DNA of 64,000 bases from Bog-473 sp963707835 (GTDB lineage Bacteria; Actinomycetota; Acidimicrobiia; Acidimicrobiales; RAAP-2): positions 1,693,558 through 1,757,557 of the forward strand of contig CAVPRI010000002.1 of NCBI GenBank assembly GCA_963707835.1, in the 5' to 3' direction. Position numbers and translations under genes: made by a program. Shown piece after piece: positions 8,293 through 18,142 of the stretch. The notes under the pieces were generated by a model. The model ran no database searches. It had not been told where the DNA came from and was given only the letters and a program-made list of their open reading frames with translations. The first letter of the stretch is position 1. The number at the start of each line of letters is the position of its first letter.

Positions 8293-8825
8293 CCATTTTT
8301 CTCCCTTTCGTGCTGCCCCACGCATCGCATGGTTTGGCTGTGAAGCATTTGGGAAAATCGGAAAGTAGGTGACCAGGCCACTCGCGACTGGGCCGTCGCT
8401 GATCAGAGGAGACGAGATGGTGACTGCCACGACTGAGCCGCTCCGTCCAAAGCGCAGTGGAATCCCTTCTATGACAAAGGGGCCGACTGGTCCCGGCCGA
8501 AGGAATTTGATCGAAACATCCGATGTCAACGCTTCAGTTCCGCGTGGCGACTGAGCCAGGGTGACCAGATAACCCATGACGTCGAAGAACCAGAAGATGA
8601 TGCCGCCGGCAATCATTCCACCTCGACGAGCATGTTTGTCAGTCGCCAATGCCCTAGCCACGATCCCGCGGGGTCATACTCTGTGATCGTCAACGATGGA
8701 CCTTGGTTTCGAGCTGACTGCTCTGAATCTTCGTCGTGAGCACGGAACACGTCGTCGAGTTCAACCTGAGACAGGAGGAAGCGCCCGGGAGGGATGTCAC
8801 CTGCCGTGACTGCCTGATCTGTCAT
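8293..8825 (-). pseudogene. PaaI-type hotdog thioesterase, frameshifted and fused to SDR fragment
   Basis: Two minus frames make up one hotdog-fold thioesterase. The first (ATG 8825) gives an N-terminal PGRFLLSQVELDDVFRAHD; after a frame change near 8640 the second gives RRGGMIAGGIIFWFFDVMGYLVT (the hotdog central helix with its preceding loop), then LTSDVSIKFLRPGPVGPFVIEG and GPVASGLVTYFPI. Such enzymes hydrolyse acyl-CoA thioesters in the cytosol. The reading frame runs into the SDR start without a stop, so the normal gene boundary is lost or the genes overlapped in frame. An inverted repeat (cctcgct/agcgagg, 8827-8867) lies just upstream. Confidence 0.65.
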
Positions 8826-9019
8826 GTCCTCGCTCCTACAGGATGGCCCCCAAGTCCGTAGCGAGGGGCCTCGGAGGGTAGCAACTAGGCAGCGGAGATG
8901 TCATCTTGCGTCCTCGCTGCCGGGTCTGTCAGACGGTTCCACCGATCAGCAGACAAATCTGATGAAACTCTTCAGCAACGCTCAGCCGGTTCCAATACCG
9001 CAGCCGTATCGTCCAGGTC

Positions 9020-9172
9020 ATGGTCGCTGCAGGAATCGGTTTGTTGGTGGGGTTCGGCCTGTTTGTGGTCGTTATGGCCGCGGTCACACTTGCCGGAATG
9101 GCGATTCTGTACCTGACCGAGATCGCCACTCGAAAATCGCAATGCTCAGCCCTTGCGCCCGGCGAGAAATAG
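9020..9172 (+). CDS. Possible 50-residue single-pass membrane peptide
   Basis: ATG 9020 to TAG 9172 encodes 50 residues with one strong hydrophobic helix (GIGLLVGFGLFVVVMAAVTL, continuing AGMAILYL) and a polar C-terminus ending APGEK. The frame upstream is closed by a stop at 8963. The helix is convincing for a membrane peptide, but there is no clear ribosome-binding site and it may be the 3' end of a decayed gene. The IS256 element begins six bases after its stop. Confidence 0.35.
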   Translation: MVAAGIGLLVGFGLFVVVMAAVTLAGMAILYLTEIATRKSQCSALAPGEK

Positions 9173-9177
9173 TCAAG

Positions 9178-10571
9178 ACCTGTGGATGAGAATCTGACCG
9201 ACTACGCGGCGACCTCCTCGTCCAGCTCCTCTGCTCGCTCGACCATCACCCCCTTCTCGAACTTCACACCAGCACGAACCAGCGCGACGAGGTGCGGTGC
9301 GTTGACGGCCCGCCAGCGGGCTTGGGCCGATTCGATCAGCTTGTAGGCCATGGCCAGCCCGGCCGCCCGTGACCCCGGTCCCTTGGTCACCTTGGTGCGC
9401 AGCCGCACGGTGGCGAAGGTGGACTCGATGGGGTTCGTGGTCTTGAGATGCACCCAGTGCTCGGCCGGGAAGGCGTAGAACGCCAGCAGCTCGTCGCGAT
9501 CCTTGGTGAGTTTCTCGGTGGCCTTGGGCCATTTGGCCCCGTACTCCTTGACGAATCCGTCGAGGGCGGTCTCAGCGTGGGCCCGGTCCTCGGCGTCGCG
9601 GACCTCGCAGAGAGCGGCCCTCGCCGAGGGCTGGGCCGATTTGGGCAGGGCGTTCATGACGTTGGCCATCTTGTGCACCCAGCAGCGCTGGTGGAGGGTC
9701 TCGGGGAAGATGTCGGCGAGCGCGTCCCAGAACCCGAGCGCCCCGTCGCCGACGGCGAGCACCGGGGCTCTCATGCCGCGGCGCTTGAGTCCGCGCAGCA
9801 CGTCGGCCCATGACTCGGTCGATTCGCGATGCCCGTCGGAGATGGACACGAGCTCTTTGGTCCCGTCGCTGCGCACACCGACGATGACCAGCACACACAG
9901 GCGTGCTTCTTCGAGGCGGACGTTGACGTGGATCCCATCGGCGTACACGTAGACGTAGTCGACGTCTTTGAGCGAGCGGTGGGCGAACTGGTCGCGTTCG
10001 TCGCTGCCAGTCGGTGGTCAGCCGGGTGATCACCGACGCCGAGAGCCCGGCGGCGGAGCCGAAGAACTCCTCGAGGGCGGGGACGAAGTCCCCAGAGCTC
10101 ATTCCGTGCAGGTACATCAGCGGAAGCACCTCGGCCACCTTGGGAGACTTGCGGGCCCACGGCGGCAGGATCGAACTGCGGAACCGCATCCGTTCCCCCG
10201 TCTCCTCGTCGACCCGGCGGTCGTCGACACGCGGGGCACGGACCTCGATCGGCCCCGCGCCGGTGACCAGCGACCGTGGCTCGGCGTGGCCCTTGCGCAC
10301 GACCAGGCGATGCCCGTGCTCATCGACCTTGTCGATGAGGCTCGAGATGTAGTCGTCGACCTCGGCTTCGAGGGCGGCAGCCAGCATCCGCCTCGCCCCC
10401 TCGGCCACCAGCTCGTCGAGCGTGCTCGACAGCTCCGCGTCCGCGGCCGCATCAACATGTACTCTCAACATCGGCGTTCCTTCCTCGCCGGCGTTCCACC
10501 GCCAGCGTTTCTCTGATTTGGTCAAAGGGGAAGGTACGCCGCGCCTCCAGTCAGGTGGTGCATCCACAGGT
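9178..10571. mobile_element. IS256-family insertion sequence
   Basis: The element is bounded by imperfect terminal inverted repeats: 9178-9198 (acctgtggatg...ctgac) and the reverse complement of 10,550-10,571 (acctgtggatg...ctgac). Length is about 1.39 kb, normal for IS256. No 8-bp target duplication is evident in the flanks, so the copy may have lost one flank by recombination. Confidence 0.75.
9202..10471 (-). CDS. IS256-family (MULE-type) transposase, one frameshift
   Basis: From ATG 10,471 the protein reads LRVHVDAAADAELSSTLDEL, a typical IS256 start, through GPIEVRAPRVDDR and LYLHGMSSGDFVPALEEFFG. Near 10,003 one base changes frame, and the second frame supplies DVDYVYVYADGIHVNVRLE (first catalytic Asp), LAVGDGALGFWDAL (second Asp), HQRCWVHKMANVM and the C-terminal HLKTTNPIESTFATVR with the catalytic Glu. 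The DDE triad is complete. Only a single indel separates it from an intact enzyme, so it may be active in reality. Confidence 0.85.
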
Positions 10572-10757
10572 TTCGGTTATAACTCGCGCCCGGCGAATCG
10601 AGGGGATCTGGGTTTGGTTCGCCCCGGACCTAGGGCCACCGTCTTGGCAGACCTGCCAAGCAGGACACCGATACGTGCCGCTGACAGGCCCCCTTCCGAA
10701 CGGGGGCGTTAACGCGTCAAGTGTCCCCGTCCGCGGGAAGCGGGTCGTGTGGTGCGA

Positions 10758-11387
10758 CTACGTAAGCAGCGTGCGACTGCCATCTGGAAAGCACCGCTCG
10801 GCACGAAAGACTGCGGTCAGGTCATCGAACCCGCCGAACGCGGTGACTTCGGCGGGCCTGCGGTCTGGAAACCGGAATAGCGGTACGAATGTCTCCGCCC
10901 TCTTCTGAGGGCCGCTCCGACGGTCAATCGCTCCCGTGTTCTGGCTCGCCAACTCAAGCTTCACTCCTTCCGTTTCCAGGAGCTTGAGCGGTGACAACCA
11001 AACCACGTCCTGGGCTCCGTCCATCAGAACGTACTTGTCCAAGAGCTTCTGCATGGACGTCTGGTCCGTGAAGAAGTAGACCCTTTGATTCAGTATGTGG
11101 ATCCAATCACTGACGTCGAGTCCGCTGTCCAGGATGGACTTCAGGTCCTTACGGGCGAAGAGCGGTCCTTGGTCTCTGAGGGTCACGTCTTGGCCACGGA
11201 CGTGCAGCCGAACTTCCTCTCGACGAGGTTGCGAAAGCAAACGTTGGCGCTCATCGTCAGTCAGTTCGGCGTCCAAGATCAGCTGCTCGGCTGTCCGGAA
11301 GCCGGAATGGCTGATCTGCTCCCAGACGCCAGCAGCACCAACATGGCAAATCGTCTTGCAACGATTCATGAACTCTTCGGGCGTCAT
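10758..11387 (-). CDS. DUF7002-family protein
   Basis: From ATG 11,387 (MTPEEFMNRCKTICHVGAAG) the 209-residue protein follows the DUF7002 pattern: an HVG...W..I...G opening, TAEQLILDAELTDDERQRLL, VTLRDQGPLFARKDLKSIL, the block WIHILNQRVYFFTDQTSMQKLL, VVWLSPL and the C-terminal ETFVPLFRFPD. Members are distantly reminiscent of DarT/ADP-ribosyltransferase-like folds, with function unproven. The frame is open upstream to 11,612 but that part is the left end of the neighbouring IS110 element, so the internal ATG is preferred. It is one of few intact cargo genes on the island. Confidence 0.7.
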   Translation of the reverse strand: MTPEEFMNRCKTICHVGAAGVWEQISHSGFRTAEQLILDAELTDDERQRLLSQPRREEVRLHVRGQDVTLRDQGPLFARKDLKSILDSGLDVSDWIHILNQRVYFFTDQTSMQKLLDKYVLMDGAQDVVWLSPLKLLETEGVKLELASQNTGAIDRRSGPQKRAETFVPLFRFPDRRPAEVTAFGGFDDLTAVFRAERCFPDGSRTLLT

Positions 11388-11562
11388 GCCTGAAGGATCG
11401 CACAGCTCGACTGTCCCCGTACATTGATACTTCTCTGAGGGTCCACCGCTTGATTGCTGGTCCCAAATAGCTTCGGGAGTGCTGGCGGGTTCGGTCTGAC
11501 TAGGAGTCCCGTGACGTTGCAAAACGTCGTCGGCCGAGTCCCTCGAGCCGCACATTGAGAAC

Positions 11563-11651
11563 GGCACGTCCCGTCTCAGAGGTGGGGTGATTGGTCCGGG
11601 TTGCGCGAACAACCTGGACCGCCCGTCGCTCCGATCCGGAACGGCCGTGCC
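11563..11651 (+). ncRNA. Candidate IS110 bridge-RNA region
   Basis: The noncoding left end of the intact IS110 is strongly conserved with the second, truncated copy at 15,814-16,036, although neither encodes protein there. It can fold: ggcacg at 11,563-11,568 pairs with cgtgcc at 11,646-11,651 and encloses a hairpin at 11,593-11,620 (ggtcc/ggttg paired with caacc/ggacc around a short loop). IS110 elements are known to express a structured bridge RNA from the 5' noncoding end that specifies target and donor. Whether this sequence is that RNA is inference from position, conservation and folding. Confidence 0.5.
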
Positions 11652-11677
11652 ACCCCTGACACCGAAGGAAGGAAGGG

Positions 11678-12727
11678 ATGGCGATGACCATCGTAGAAGC
11701 TGCGCGCGGGATCACCGGTGGTGTCGACACCCACCGAGACGTTCATGTGGCGGCGGCCCTTGATCCGCTCGGTGGTCTGCTCGGCACCGAGAGCTTCGCC
11801 ACCGGGCCGGCCGGCTACAAGGCTTTGCTGTCGTGGCTGGCCTCGTTCGGCGATGTGACCAAGATCGGCGTGGAGGGCACGGGCTCTTATGGGGCTGGAT
11901 TGGGCCGCCACCTGCGCCGGGCGGGCGTCGAGGTCATCGAGGTCGATCGACCGAATCGCCAGAAGCGCCGGAGCGGTGGCAAGTCCGACCCACTCGATGC
12001 CGTCGAGGCAGCCCGGGCCGCCCTCGGGGGCCGGCCCACCGGAAGTCCGAAGTCGAGGGATGGGGCGGTCGAGGCTATCCGGGTCCTCGTCGTCGCCAAG
12101 CGCTCGGCCCGCCAGGCCCGGGTCAAGGCCATTCTCCAGATGCGCCATCTCGGCTACAGCGCTCCTGAACAGCTCCGTTGCCGCATGAAGGGCCTCAGCG
12201 TGCCGGCCCTCGTCGCCGAAGGAGCCAGACTCCGGCCGGCCCGTTCACCCGACCCGGTGACGGCAGCCACCAAGGCCTCGCTGTCGTCACTGGCCCATCG
12301 CATCGAGGCTCTCGACCGCGAGCTGGCCGAGCTCGACGAGCGGATCGAAGCGTTCCTCGTGGCCACCGTGCCCGATCTGCTCGAGCTCTTCGGCGTCGGC
12401 CCCGACACTGCGGCGGCTCTGGTGATAGCGGCGGGTGACAATCCCGGGCGTCTCCATTCAGAAGCGGCCTGGGCCCACCTGTGCGGCGTGGCTCCGGTCC
12501 CCGACGGCTCGGGCAAGACCAGCGGCCGGGTCAAGGCCCACGACGGTGGTGATCGCCAGGCCAACAGCGCGCTGTGGCGCATCGTCATGGTCCGCATCGC
12601 CCACGACCCCGACACTCGGCTCTACTTCGAGCGGCGAGTCAAGGAGGGCAAGACCAAGCACGAGGTCATCCGGATCTTGAAGCGCTACGTCGCCCGTGAG
12701 GTCTATAGCTACCTGCCTCGCGGCTAG
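11678..12727 (+). CDS. IS110-family transposase, intact
   Basis: An uninterrupted 349-residue RNA-guided recombinase. The N-terminal RuvC-like domain has VDTHRDVHVAAALDP, IGVEGTGSYGAGLGRHL and the KSDPLDAVEAARAAL block carrying the DEDD acidic residues. The C-terminal transposase_20 domain has LLELFGVGPDTAAALVIAAGD, AWAHLCGVAPVPDGSGKTSGR and RRVKEGKTKHEVIRILKRYVAREVY; the conserved serine nucleophile is expected in the APVPDGSG region. It is the only fully open transposase on the island. The element's left end is near 11,410, by comparison with the truncated copy; its right end is not clear. Confidence 0.9.
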   Translation: MAMTIVEAARGITGGVDTHRDVHVAAALDPLGGLLGTESFATGPAGYKALLSWLASFGDVTKIGVEGTGSYGAGLGRHLRRAGVEVIEVDRPNRQKRRSGGKSDPLDAVEAARAALGGRPTGSPKSRDGAVEAIRVLVVAKRSARQARVKAILQMRHLGYSAPEQLRCRMKGLSVPALVAEGARLRPARSPDPVTAATKASLSSLAHRIEALDRELAELDERIEAFLVATVPDLLELFGVGPDTAAALVIAAGDNPGRLHSEAAWAHLCGVAPVPDGSGKTSGRVKAHDGGDRQANSALWRIVMVRIAHDPDTRLYFERRVKEGKTKHEVIRILKRYVAREVYSYLPRG

Positions 12728-12947
12728 TTCCTCGGGCTGTGGGTCTGGCCTTTCCCCGTACTGTCGCTCTTCGGAGCTGACTTGCCAGCGACTCGCCGAC
12801 CCTCAACTCGGGCCCACGATCTCGAAAACGCGTGACTCAATAGGAGCTTGTCCTCACCTCGAGTGGCTGATCAATGTCGTGTCCGCTGTTTTCACTCCCG
12901 TGCCCCCAAGAGGGGCTGACAAGTGATAGGAGCTCGCCGGGTCGGTG

Positions 12948-13100
12948 CTACGCCCAGATGTAGTCCTCCGCGATTTGCGTCGTCCCGCCATTTCCAACGG
13001 TCACCATACGGGCGCCGTTCTCGAACTCCCCGATGACGCACGTCCATTCTCCCGACCCGAACTTGATCGGGTGGGACGTGATCTGCGGCGGCGCACCGCC
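12948..13100 (-). pseudogene. C-terminal fragment of a SnoaL-like ester cyclase
   Basis: About 50 codons give the end of a polyketide-cyclase/ester-cyclase fold: ITSHPIKFGSGEWTCVIGEFE, then GARMVTVGNGGTTQIAEDYIWA, which matches the last two strands of SnoaL-like proteins (GSGDWTAVVGEFEGGG..MVTVARWK...AEEYIW). The first two thirds of the domain are absent; upstream sequence turns directly into the FtsX permease's 3' end. It is a gene remnant within the island. Confidence 0.6.
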
Positions 13101-13149
13101 CCCTTCGGAACCTCCGCAGCTGGCCGCACGAGGACCCAAGTCCAGGACG

Positions 13150-15589
13150 CTACGCCGTTCGCAAGAGAGCTTGTGGCCTGGAGCGCGTCGCAGCTATCGC
13201 TGGAAGGACTGCGATGAGGTTCGCGACGGTCATCACCCCAACGACGATGAGGGCGAGCACCGATATTGGCACGACGGCGACCGGCACTGCACCAAGATTA
13301 TTTGCGAAGGCGAGCCATATGACCCGGCCGATCACCACACCGATCGGGACACCTATCAAGATGCCCACTAACGCCATCGTCGTGGCTTGCCAAGCTACGA
13401 CCGATGCCACTTGGTGATTCACGAATCCCACCACCTTCAGGAGGCCAACCTCTTGTCGCCGCCGTGAGACACTGACCAACAGCAAGTGAAGCAGCGTTGC
13501 GGCGCCGAACACGCCCAGGACAGCCCCAAAAAGGAGCGGGAAGTTGACCGCCTCGCCAAAATTGATGAGCGAAGTCGGGGTCACGGCGAGGGCGGTGAGG
13601 GACCGGTACTCATTGAAGTAGTGGGAGATTGCCGCCTGTCCGCCGCGGACCTGCAACGACACTGGCCAACACCCCGCCGTTGGTCGACGCCGCCACTGCT
13701 TGTCGACAGGCAGCTCGTTTGGGACCCAGAGGGCACGCGGCGTCCTCATAACCGCGCAGGGTGAACACGGCGCCGGTGCCCAGGCTTACGGCGTTGCCGA
13801 GCACGGGCAACGACATCTGCGCCACGACCCGGAACGGTATCGTCCGTCTGGCGCCTGAGGCCAATGACACCGTGACCTCGACGATGGAACCGACATCGGC
13901 GCCCACTCGACGCATCGTCGTCGCACCGAGGCCAACCTCTCCTGGAGCGTTGGGAGCGTGACCGTCCACAATCGGGAAGAGGAGCTGCCCTCGGATGGCG
14001 GTGCCGGCCAGCGCTCCTACGACCACCTTGTTGATGGAAATAGCGGGAAGTGCTATCCCTTCGGTGATTCCATTGACCCCCCGGTCATTTTCGAGGCGTT
14101 TCATCAGCGTGGGATCGGGCATTCCTCCGCTGTTCGGGTTTGAGATATTGAGCTGGAATGCGTCTCCGTACAGCCTGGGGGTGCTCGTCAAATGGGAGAG
14201 GCTGGCCCCAAACACGGCCGTGCCACAGAGCGCAATCACCGCCAACACGGTGCCGAGCAGTGCACTGCCCACCGGGACATTGGTCCCGCCACTCCGTCTT
14301 TCGAGAGCGTTGCGGACACCAATCACCGTGCTCGGCGGTGCTCCGCTCGCCCATAGATAGCTAGCCACGCGGGAGGGCGAATGAGGGATAATTCGCTCGT
14401 GAGGCCCAGTGAGACGCGCTGCCCTGATGGACGGCAAGAGACCCAGACCGACCACCACAACGACGGTGGCAATCACGCCGAACGCCAGCACCGGTCCGTC
14501 AAATGTGATCCCGGTTGAGCTTTCAGCGACCCGCGCCTCGCCAAGGGGTGCAATCGGGGAGAGGGCAGCGGCGATCACTGTGGCTCCCACAGCTCCAGCC
14601 AGCCCGACGACCAGGTTCCGTACTGTGCCGAGCACAACCAACTGCCGATGCTCTCCTCCGAGGGCCACGATCGTCGGGAAGTCTTCGCTTTCAGTGATGC
14701 TCTGCCGGCCCAGTGCCTGAGCGATAACGACCAAGCCGACGAGTGCGGCGAGACCGGCGAGGAGCCACCACCCGAGAGTTTGGGGATGGATCGATGCTTC
14801 AATTGAGGCGATCTGGGTGTCCTCGTTCTGGGTGTAGGCAATTCCGCCTAAGGCGTCCACGGCAGCATCGAATCGAGGGAGATCGGCGGCGCCGCCCCGC
14901 AGGCGGACGAGGTACACATAACCCGTCGCCGTCCGCGGGACTACGGAGCGGGCGAAGGCCTGAGACGCGTAAAGGCTGTAAGAGGGTGTGCTGCCAGACG
15001 GGAAATCGAACTCGGTGGCCCCGAACCCGACTACCCGCAACGGGACCGTCGGACCGGATGGTGTCGGGGCATCGCCCGTCGGGCTGTTGAGGTCGTCCGA
15101 TTGCGACGCAGAGTAGAAGGGGACTTTGATGATGGTCCCAAGACGTACTCCTTCGTCCTGGTAGAGCGTGTACGTAGCCACCACTTCATCCGGGTTCGAT
15201 GGATTCGGCATACGGCCCGACACCAGATTGAAGGCGGGGGTTCTTTTGGCGGGGAGAAACACCACGCCGAAGTAAGAGGGGTTGAGCGGGTGCGTACAGG
15301 GACAGATCGGCTCGCCATTGTCTGGTCCGAGTCCCGCCGTTACCGCCTTAACCCCTGGCATTCGCGAGATCTGAGGAACGGGGTGAGTGGAGTACAGCTC
15401 GGCGTCGAAACCGTGGGCGGCCACGAATGAGGGAAAGGCGGATTGAGTGCGCCGCCCCGCTGCCGCGGCAGCCATGATCACTCCACTCACCAGGCTTATG
15501 AGGATCGCAATTGCCAACCAGGATCGCCATCGGTGGCGCAATTGTGTCTGAAACACCAGCCCGATAGCACGCAACGATCCCCTCCTCAC
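13150..15589 (-). CDS. FtsX-like ABC transporter permease, one frameshift
   Basis: The first frame (ATG 15,589) starts LRHRWRSWLAIAILISLVSGVIMAAAAAGRRTQSAF, a typical MacB/FtsX N-terminal helix, followed by a large periplasmic-type domain, a central four-helix FtsX block (WWLLAGLAALVGLVVIAQAL...), a second extracellular domain and, after a frame change near 13,660, the final FtsX block (FPLLFGAVLGVFGAATLLHLLLVSVSRRRQEVGLLKVVG and three more helices). The reconstructed protein is about 810 residues with two FtsX domains, the usual layout of LolC/MacB-like export permeases. No ATPase gene lies next to it, which is unusual; the partner may have been lost. Confidence 0.8.
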
Positions 15590-15813
15590 CTGGACGTCTC
15601 TCCATTGTGAGCGGTCTTATGCAAGGTTGCCAAGGTTGCTACCTCGTAGGCGGATTGGTGGTGGTACCAAGGTGTCGTATGCGCTCAGTCGGCGCCCACA
15701 CCGGCGAACCAATCAAGATGGCGATCGCCTTGAGGGAGCCCGGAGCCGACGAAATGAAGTAATCGTAGGACTCCACAGAGTGGATCGGAACAGAACCTGA
15801 CCGTCGAAATCGA

Positions 15814-16234
15814 ATGTCCCCGAACAGTGACAATGGTCTGCACCATCCACCTCTGCATTGCTGGTGGTCAATAGCTTCGGGATTGCTGGCAGGTTCGGCC
15901 GGCATCGCACATTGAAAGCGGCACGTCCCGTCTCCGAGTTGGGGTGATTGGTCCGGTTGCGACAACAACCTGGACCGCCCGTCGCTCCGATCCGGAACGG
16001 CCGTGCCATCCCTCACACCGTTGAGAGAGAAAGGGATGACCACGACCATCGTAGAAGCTGCGCGGGGTGTGACCGGTCGTGTCGACACCCACCTTGACGT
16101 CGATGTCGCCGCCGCCCTCGACCCGCTCGGTGCGCTGCTCGGCACGGAGCGCTTCGACACCGACCCTGCTGGCTACAAGGCGCTGCTCAGCTGGCTCGAG
16201 GGCTTCGGCCCCTTGACCAAGGTTGGCGTCGGAA
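15814..16234 (+). pseudogene. Truncated IS110 element (left end and transposase N-terminus)
   Basis: Bases 15,814-16,234 parallel the left end of the intact IS110 at about 11,410. The coding part starts at ATG 16,036 with MTTTIVEAARGVTGRVDTHL and keeps 66 residues (to LTKVGV) before the IS3 element beginning at 16,235 cuts it. The two copies differ by scattered substitutions and by about 50 extra bases in the intact one, so they are relatives rather than a recent duplication. Confidence 0.8.
15920..16007 (+). ncRNA. Second candidate bridge-RNA region
   Basis: Counterpart of 11,563-11,651 in the truncated IS110. The outer pairing (ggcacg 15,920-15,925 with cgtgcc 16,002-16,007) and inner hairpin (15,950-15,976) are kept, while loop bases differ (cgacaa versus cgcgaa), as expected for a structured RNA with a variable loop. 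Confidence 0.4.
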
Positions 16235-16303
16235 TGAGCTTCCCCCGCCTTGGCGGACACCGAACGTGAGGCGTCGAAAGACGTCTCTTGGAAGGATGTC
16301 CCT

Positions 16304-16594
16304 ATGCCAGTGCGCTATCCAGACGAGTTCCGCCAGCGAGCGATCGAGCTGGCCCGAGCCGGTGACAAACCGGTAGCCCGCATCGCGGCCGACCTCGGCA
16401 TCGCTCCCTCGTGCCTGCGGCGGTGGATGAAACAAGACGACATCGACAGAGGTCGCAGCGACGGACTCGACACTGACGAGCGGGCCGAGTTGGTGCGCCT
16501 GCGTCGTGAGCTGCGCACGGCCCAGATGGAGAACGAGATCCTCCGGCGGGCGGCCGCCTACTTCGCCAAGGAGACGCTGCCGGGCCCAAAATGA
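16304..16594 (+). CDS. IS3 orfA (outer element)
   Basis: A 96-residue helix-turn-helix protein starting at ATG 16,304 (MPVRYPDEFRQRAIELARAG). KPVARIAADLGIAPSCLRRW is the HTH that binds the element ends, and DERAELVRLRRELRTAQMENEILRRAAAYFAKE is the leucine-zipper region. It overlaps orfB by four bases, the place where IS3 elements make the OrfAB fusion by programmed frameshifting. Confidence 0.85.
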   Translation: MPVRYPDEFRQRAIELARAGDKPVARIAADLGIAPSCLRRWMKQDDIDRGRSDGLDTDERAELVRLRRELRTAQMENEILRRAAAYFAKETLPGPK

Positions 16595-16935
16595 TCCACA
16601 CCTTCATCGCCCGGGCCTGCACGGACCTGCCCGTGTCGGCCTGCTGTCGGGTCATGAGGGTCTCGACCTCGGGCTTATATGCCTGGCGGGCCAACCCGGT
16701 GCGACCGAAAGACCTCGACGACGCGTATCTGAGCGACACCATCGTGGACATCTGGACCATGAGCCGCCGTTCCTATGGATCCCCTCGGGTCCACGCCGAG
16801 CTCAAACTCGGGCTCGACGTTCGCTGCTCGCGCAAACGCGTCGAGCGCCTGATGCGCCAGGCCGGAGTGGCCGGCATCTGAGGTTCCCCGAAATTAGTGG
16901 ACACCCGACAAGCCGACCTTTGGTCGGCTGGAAGG

Positions 16936-17267
16936 ATGTCCGATATGGGAGCTACAAGGCGGAAGTTCACGCTGGAGTTCAAGACAGAGGCCGCTCATCG
17001 CGTGATCGATACGGGCAGGACGGTGGCCGAAGTGGCCGCCGAGCTGTCGGTGGTCGGACAGCGTGTTGGCCCGATGGGTGCGCGACGAGCGTCGCCGGCT
17101 CGAGGCGGTGGCCGGATCGATCGGATGAACCGTTGAGCGCGGCGGAGCGGACCGAGCTGTTGCGGCTGCGCCGCCAGGTGGCCGAGCAGGACAAGGACCT
17201 GGCCTTCTTGGGAAAAGCTGCCGCGTACTTCGCTTCGAATCCACCAAAGCAGAGAGATTTGCGTTGA
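16936..17267 (+). CDS. IS3 orfA (inner element), frameshifted
   Basis: The protein begins MSDMGATRRKFTLEFKTEAA and has an HTH region VIDTGRTVAEVAAELSVV. After frame changes near 17,060 and 17,125 the coding continues as LARWVRDERRRLEAVAGSI and then LSAAERTELLRLRRQVAEQD, the zipper that precedes orfB. The composite is a normal orfA of about 105 residues. Confidence 0.75.
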
Positions 17268-18142
17268 TGGCCGCCGAGTGCGCGAACTTCGAGATCACCC
17301 GCATGGCCCGCCTCTTGGAGGTGTCGACGGCCGGCTACTACCGCTGGCGGGGGGCCCAGGACCGTCCAGCCGCTGCCGAGCGAGGTTCGCCGGGCCGATC
17401 TCGACGCCAAGATCATCAGCTTGCACAAGAGCTCGAACGGCACCTACGGCGCTCCGCGGATCACCCTCGACCTGCACGAGGCCGGGGAGCAGGTCAGCGC
17501 CAACACCGTGGCCGCCCGCATGGCCGAGCCTCGGGATCGTGGGGGTGAGCCCGCGATTGTTCAAGGTCACCACCAGCCCCGATCCAGCCGCCATCTACCC
17601 GGCGGACCTGGTGAACCGGCAGTTCCATCCAGAGGGCATCGACGAGCTGTGGACGTCGGACATCACCTACCTCACCGTCGGCGACGGCGAGGCCTACCTG
17701 TGCGCCATCCGCGACGAAGGATCGTCGCGGGTGCTCGGGTTCTCGGTGGATGACCACATGCGGACCGAGATCGTCCTCGACGCGCTCGAGCAATCGGCGG
17801 CAACCCGTGTTCGGGTCAGGTCAACGGAACGGTGTTCCACACCGACCGGGGCAGTCAATTCTCGGATCGACAAGGTCGTGCGAGTTCTGCGAGTAGGTCG
17901 GACTGGTTCGCTCCATGGGAGCCACGGGCAGCTGCTTTGACCATGCCAGCGCCGAGAGCTTCTGGTCGATCTTCAAGCACGAGTACTTCTACCGGCACAC
18001 CTTCGCCACCATCGACGAACTCCGAGCCGGGATCGCCCGCTACATCAACTTCTACAACCACCAACGTCGTTGCGCCAAGGCTGGCAATCTCAGCCCGATT
18101 CGCTACGAGTTATCGTTGGCCCTCAAGCAACAAGCCGCATAA
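17264..18142 (+). CDS. IS3 orfB (inner element), several frameshifts
   Basis: Four frames add up to an orfB transposase: MAAECANFEITRMARLLEVSTAGYYRWR, then KIISLHKSSNGTYGAPRITLDLHEAG, then ELWTSDITYLTVGDGEAYLCAIRD (first catalytic Asp), VNGTVFHTDRGSQFS (second Asp) and GSCFDHASAESFWSIFKHEYF (Glu), ending NFYNHQRRCAKAGNLSPIRYE. All DDE motifs are present, so the frame breaks near 17,400, 17,525, 17,815 and 17,900 are the only damage. Confidence 0.8.
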
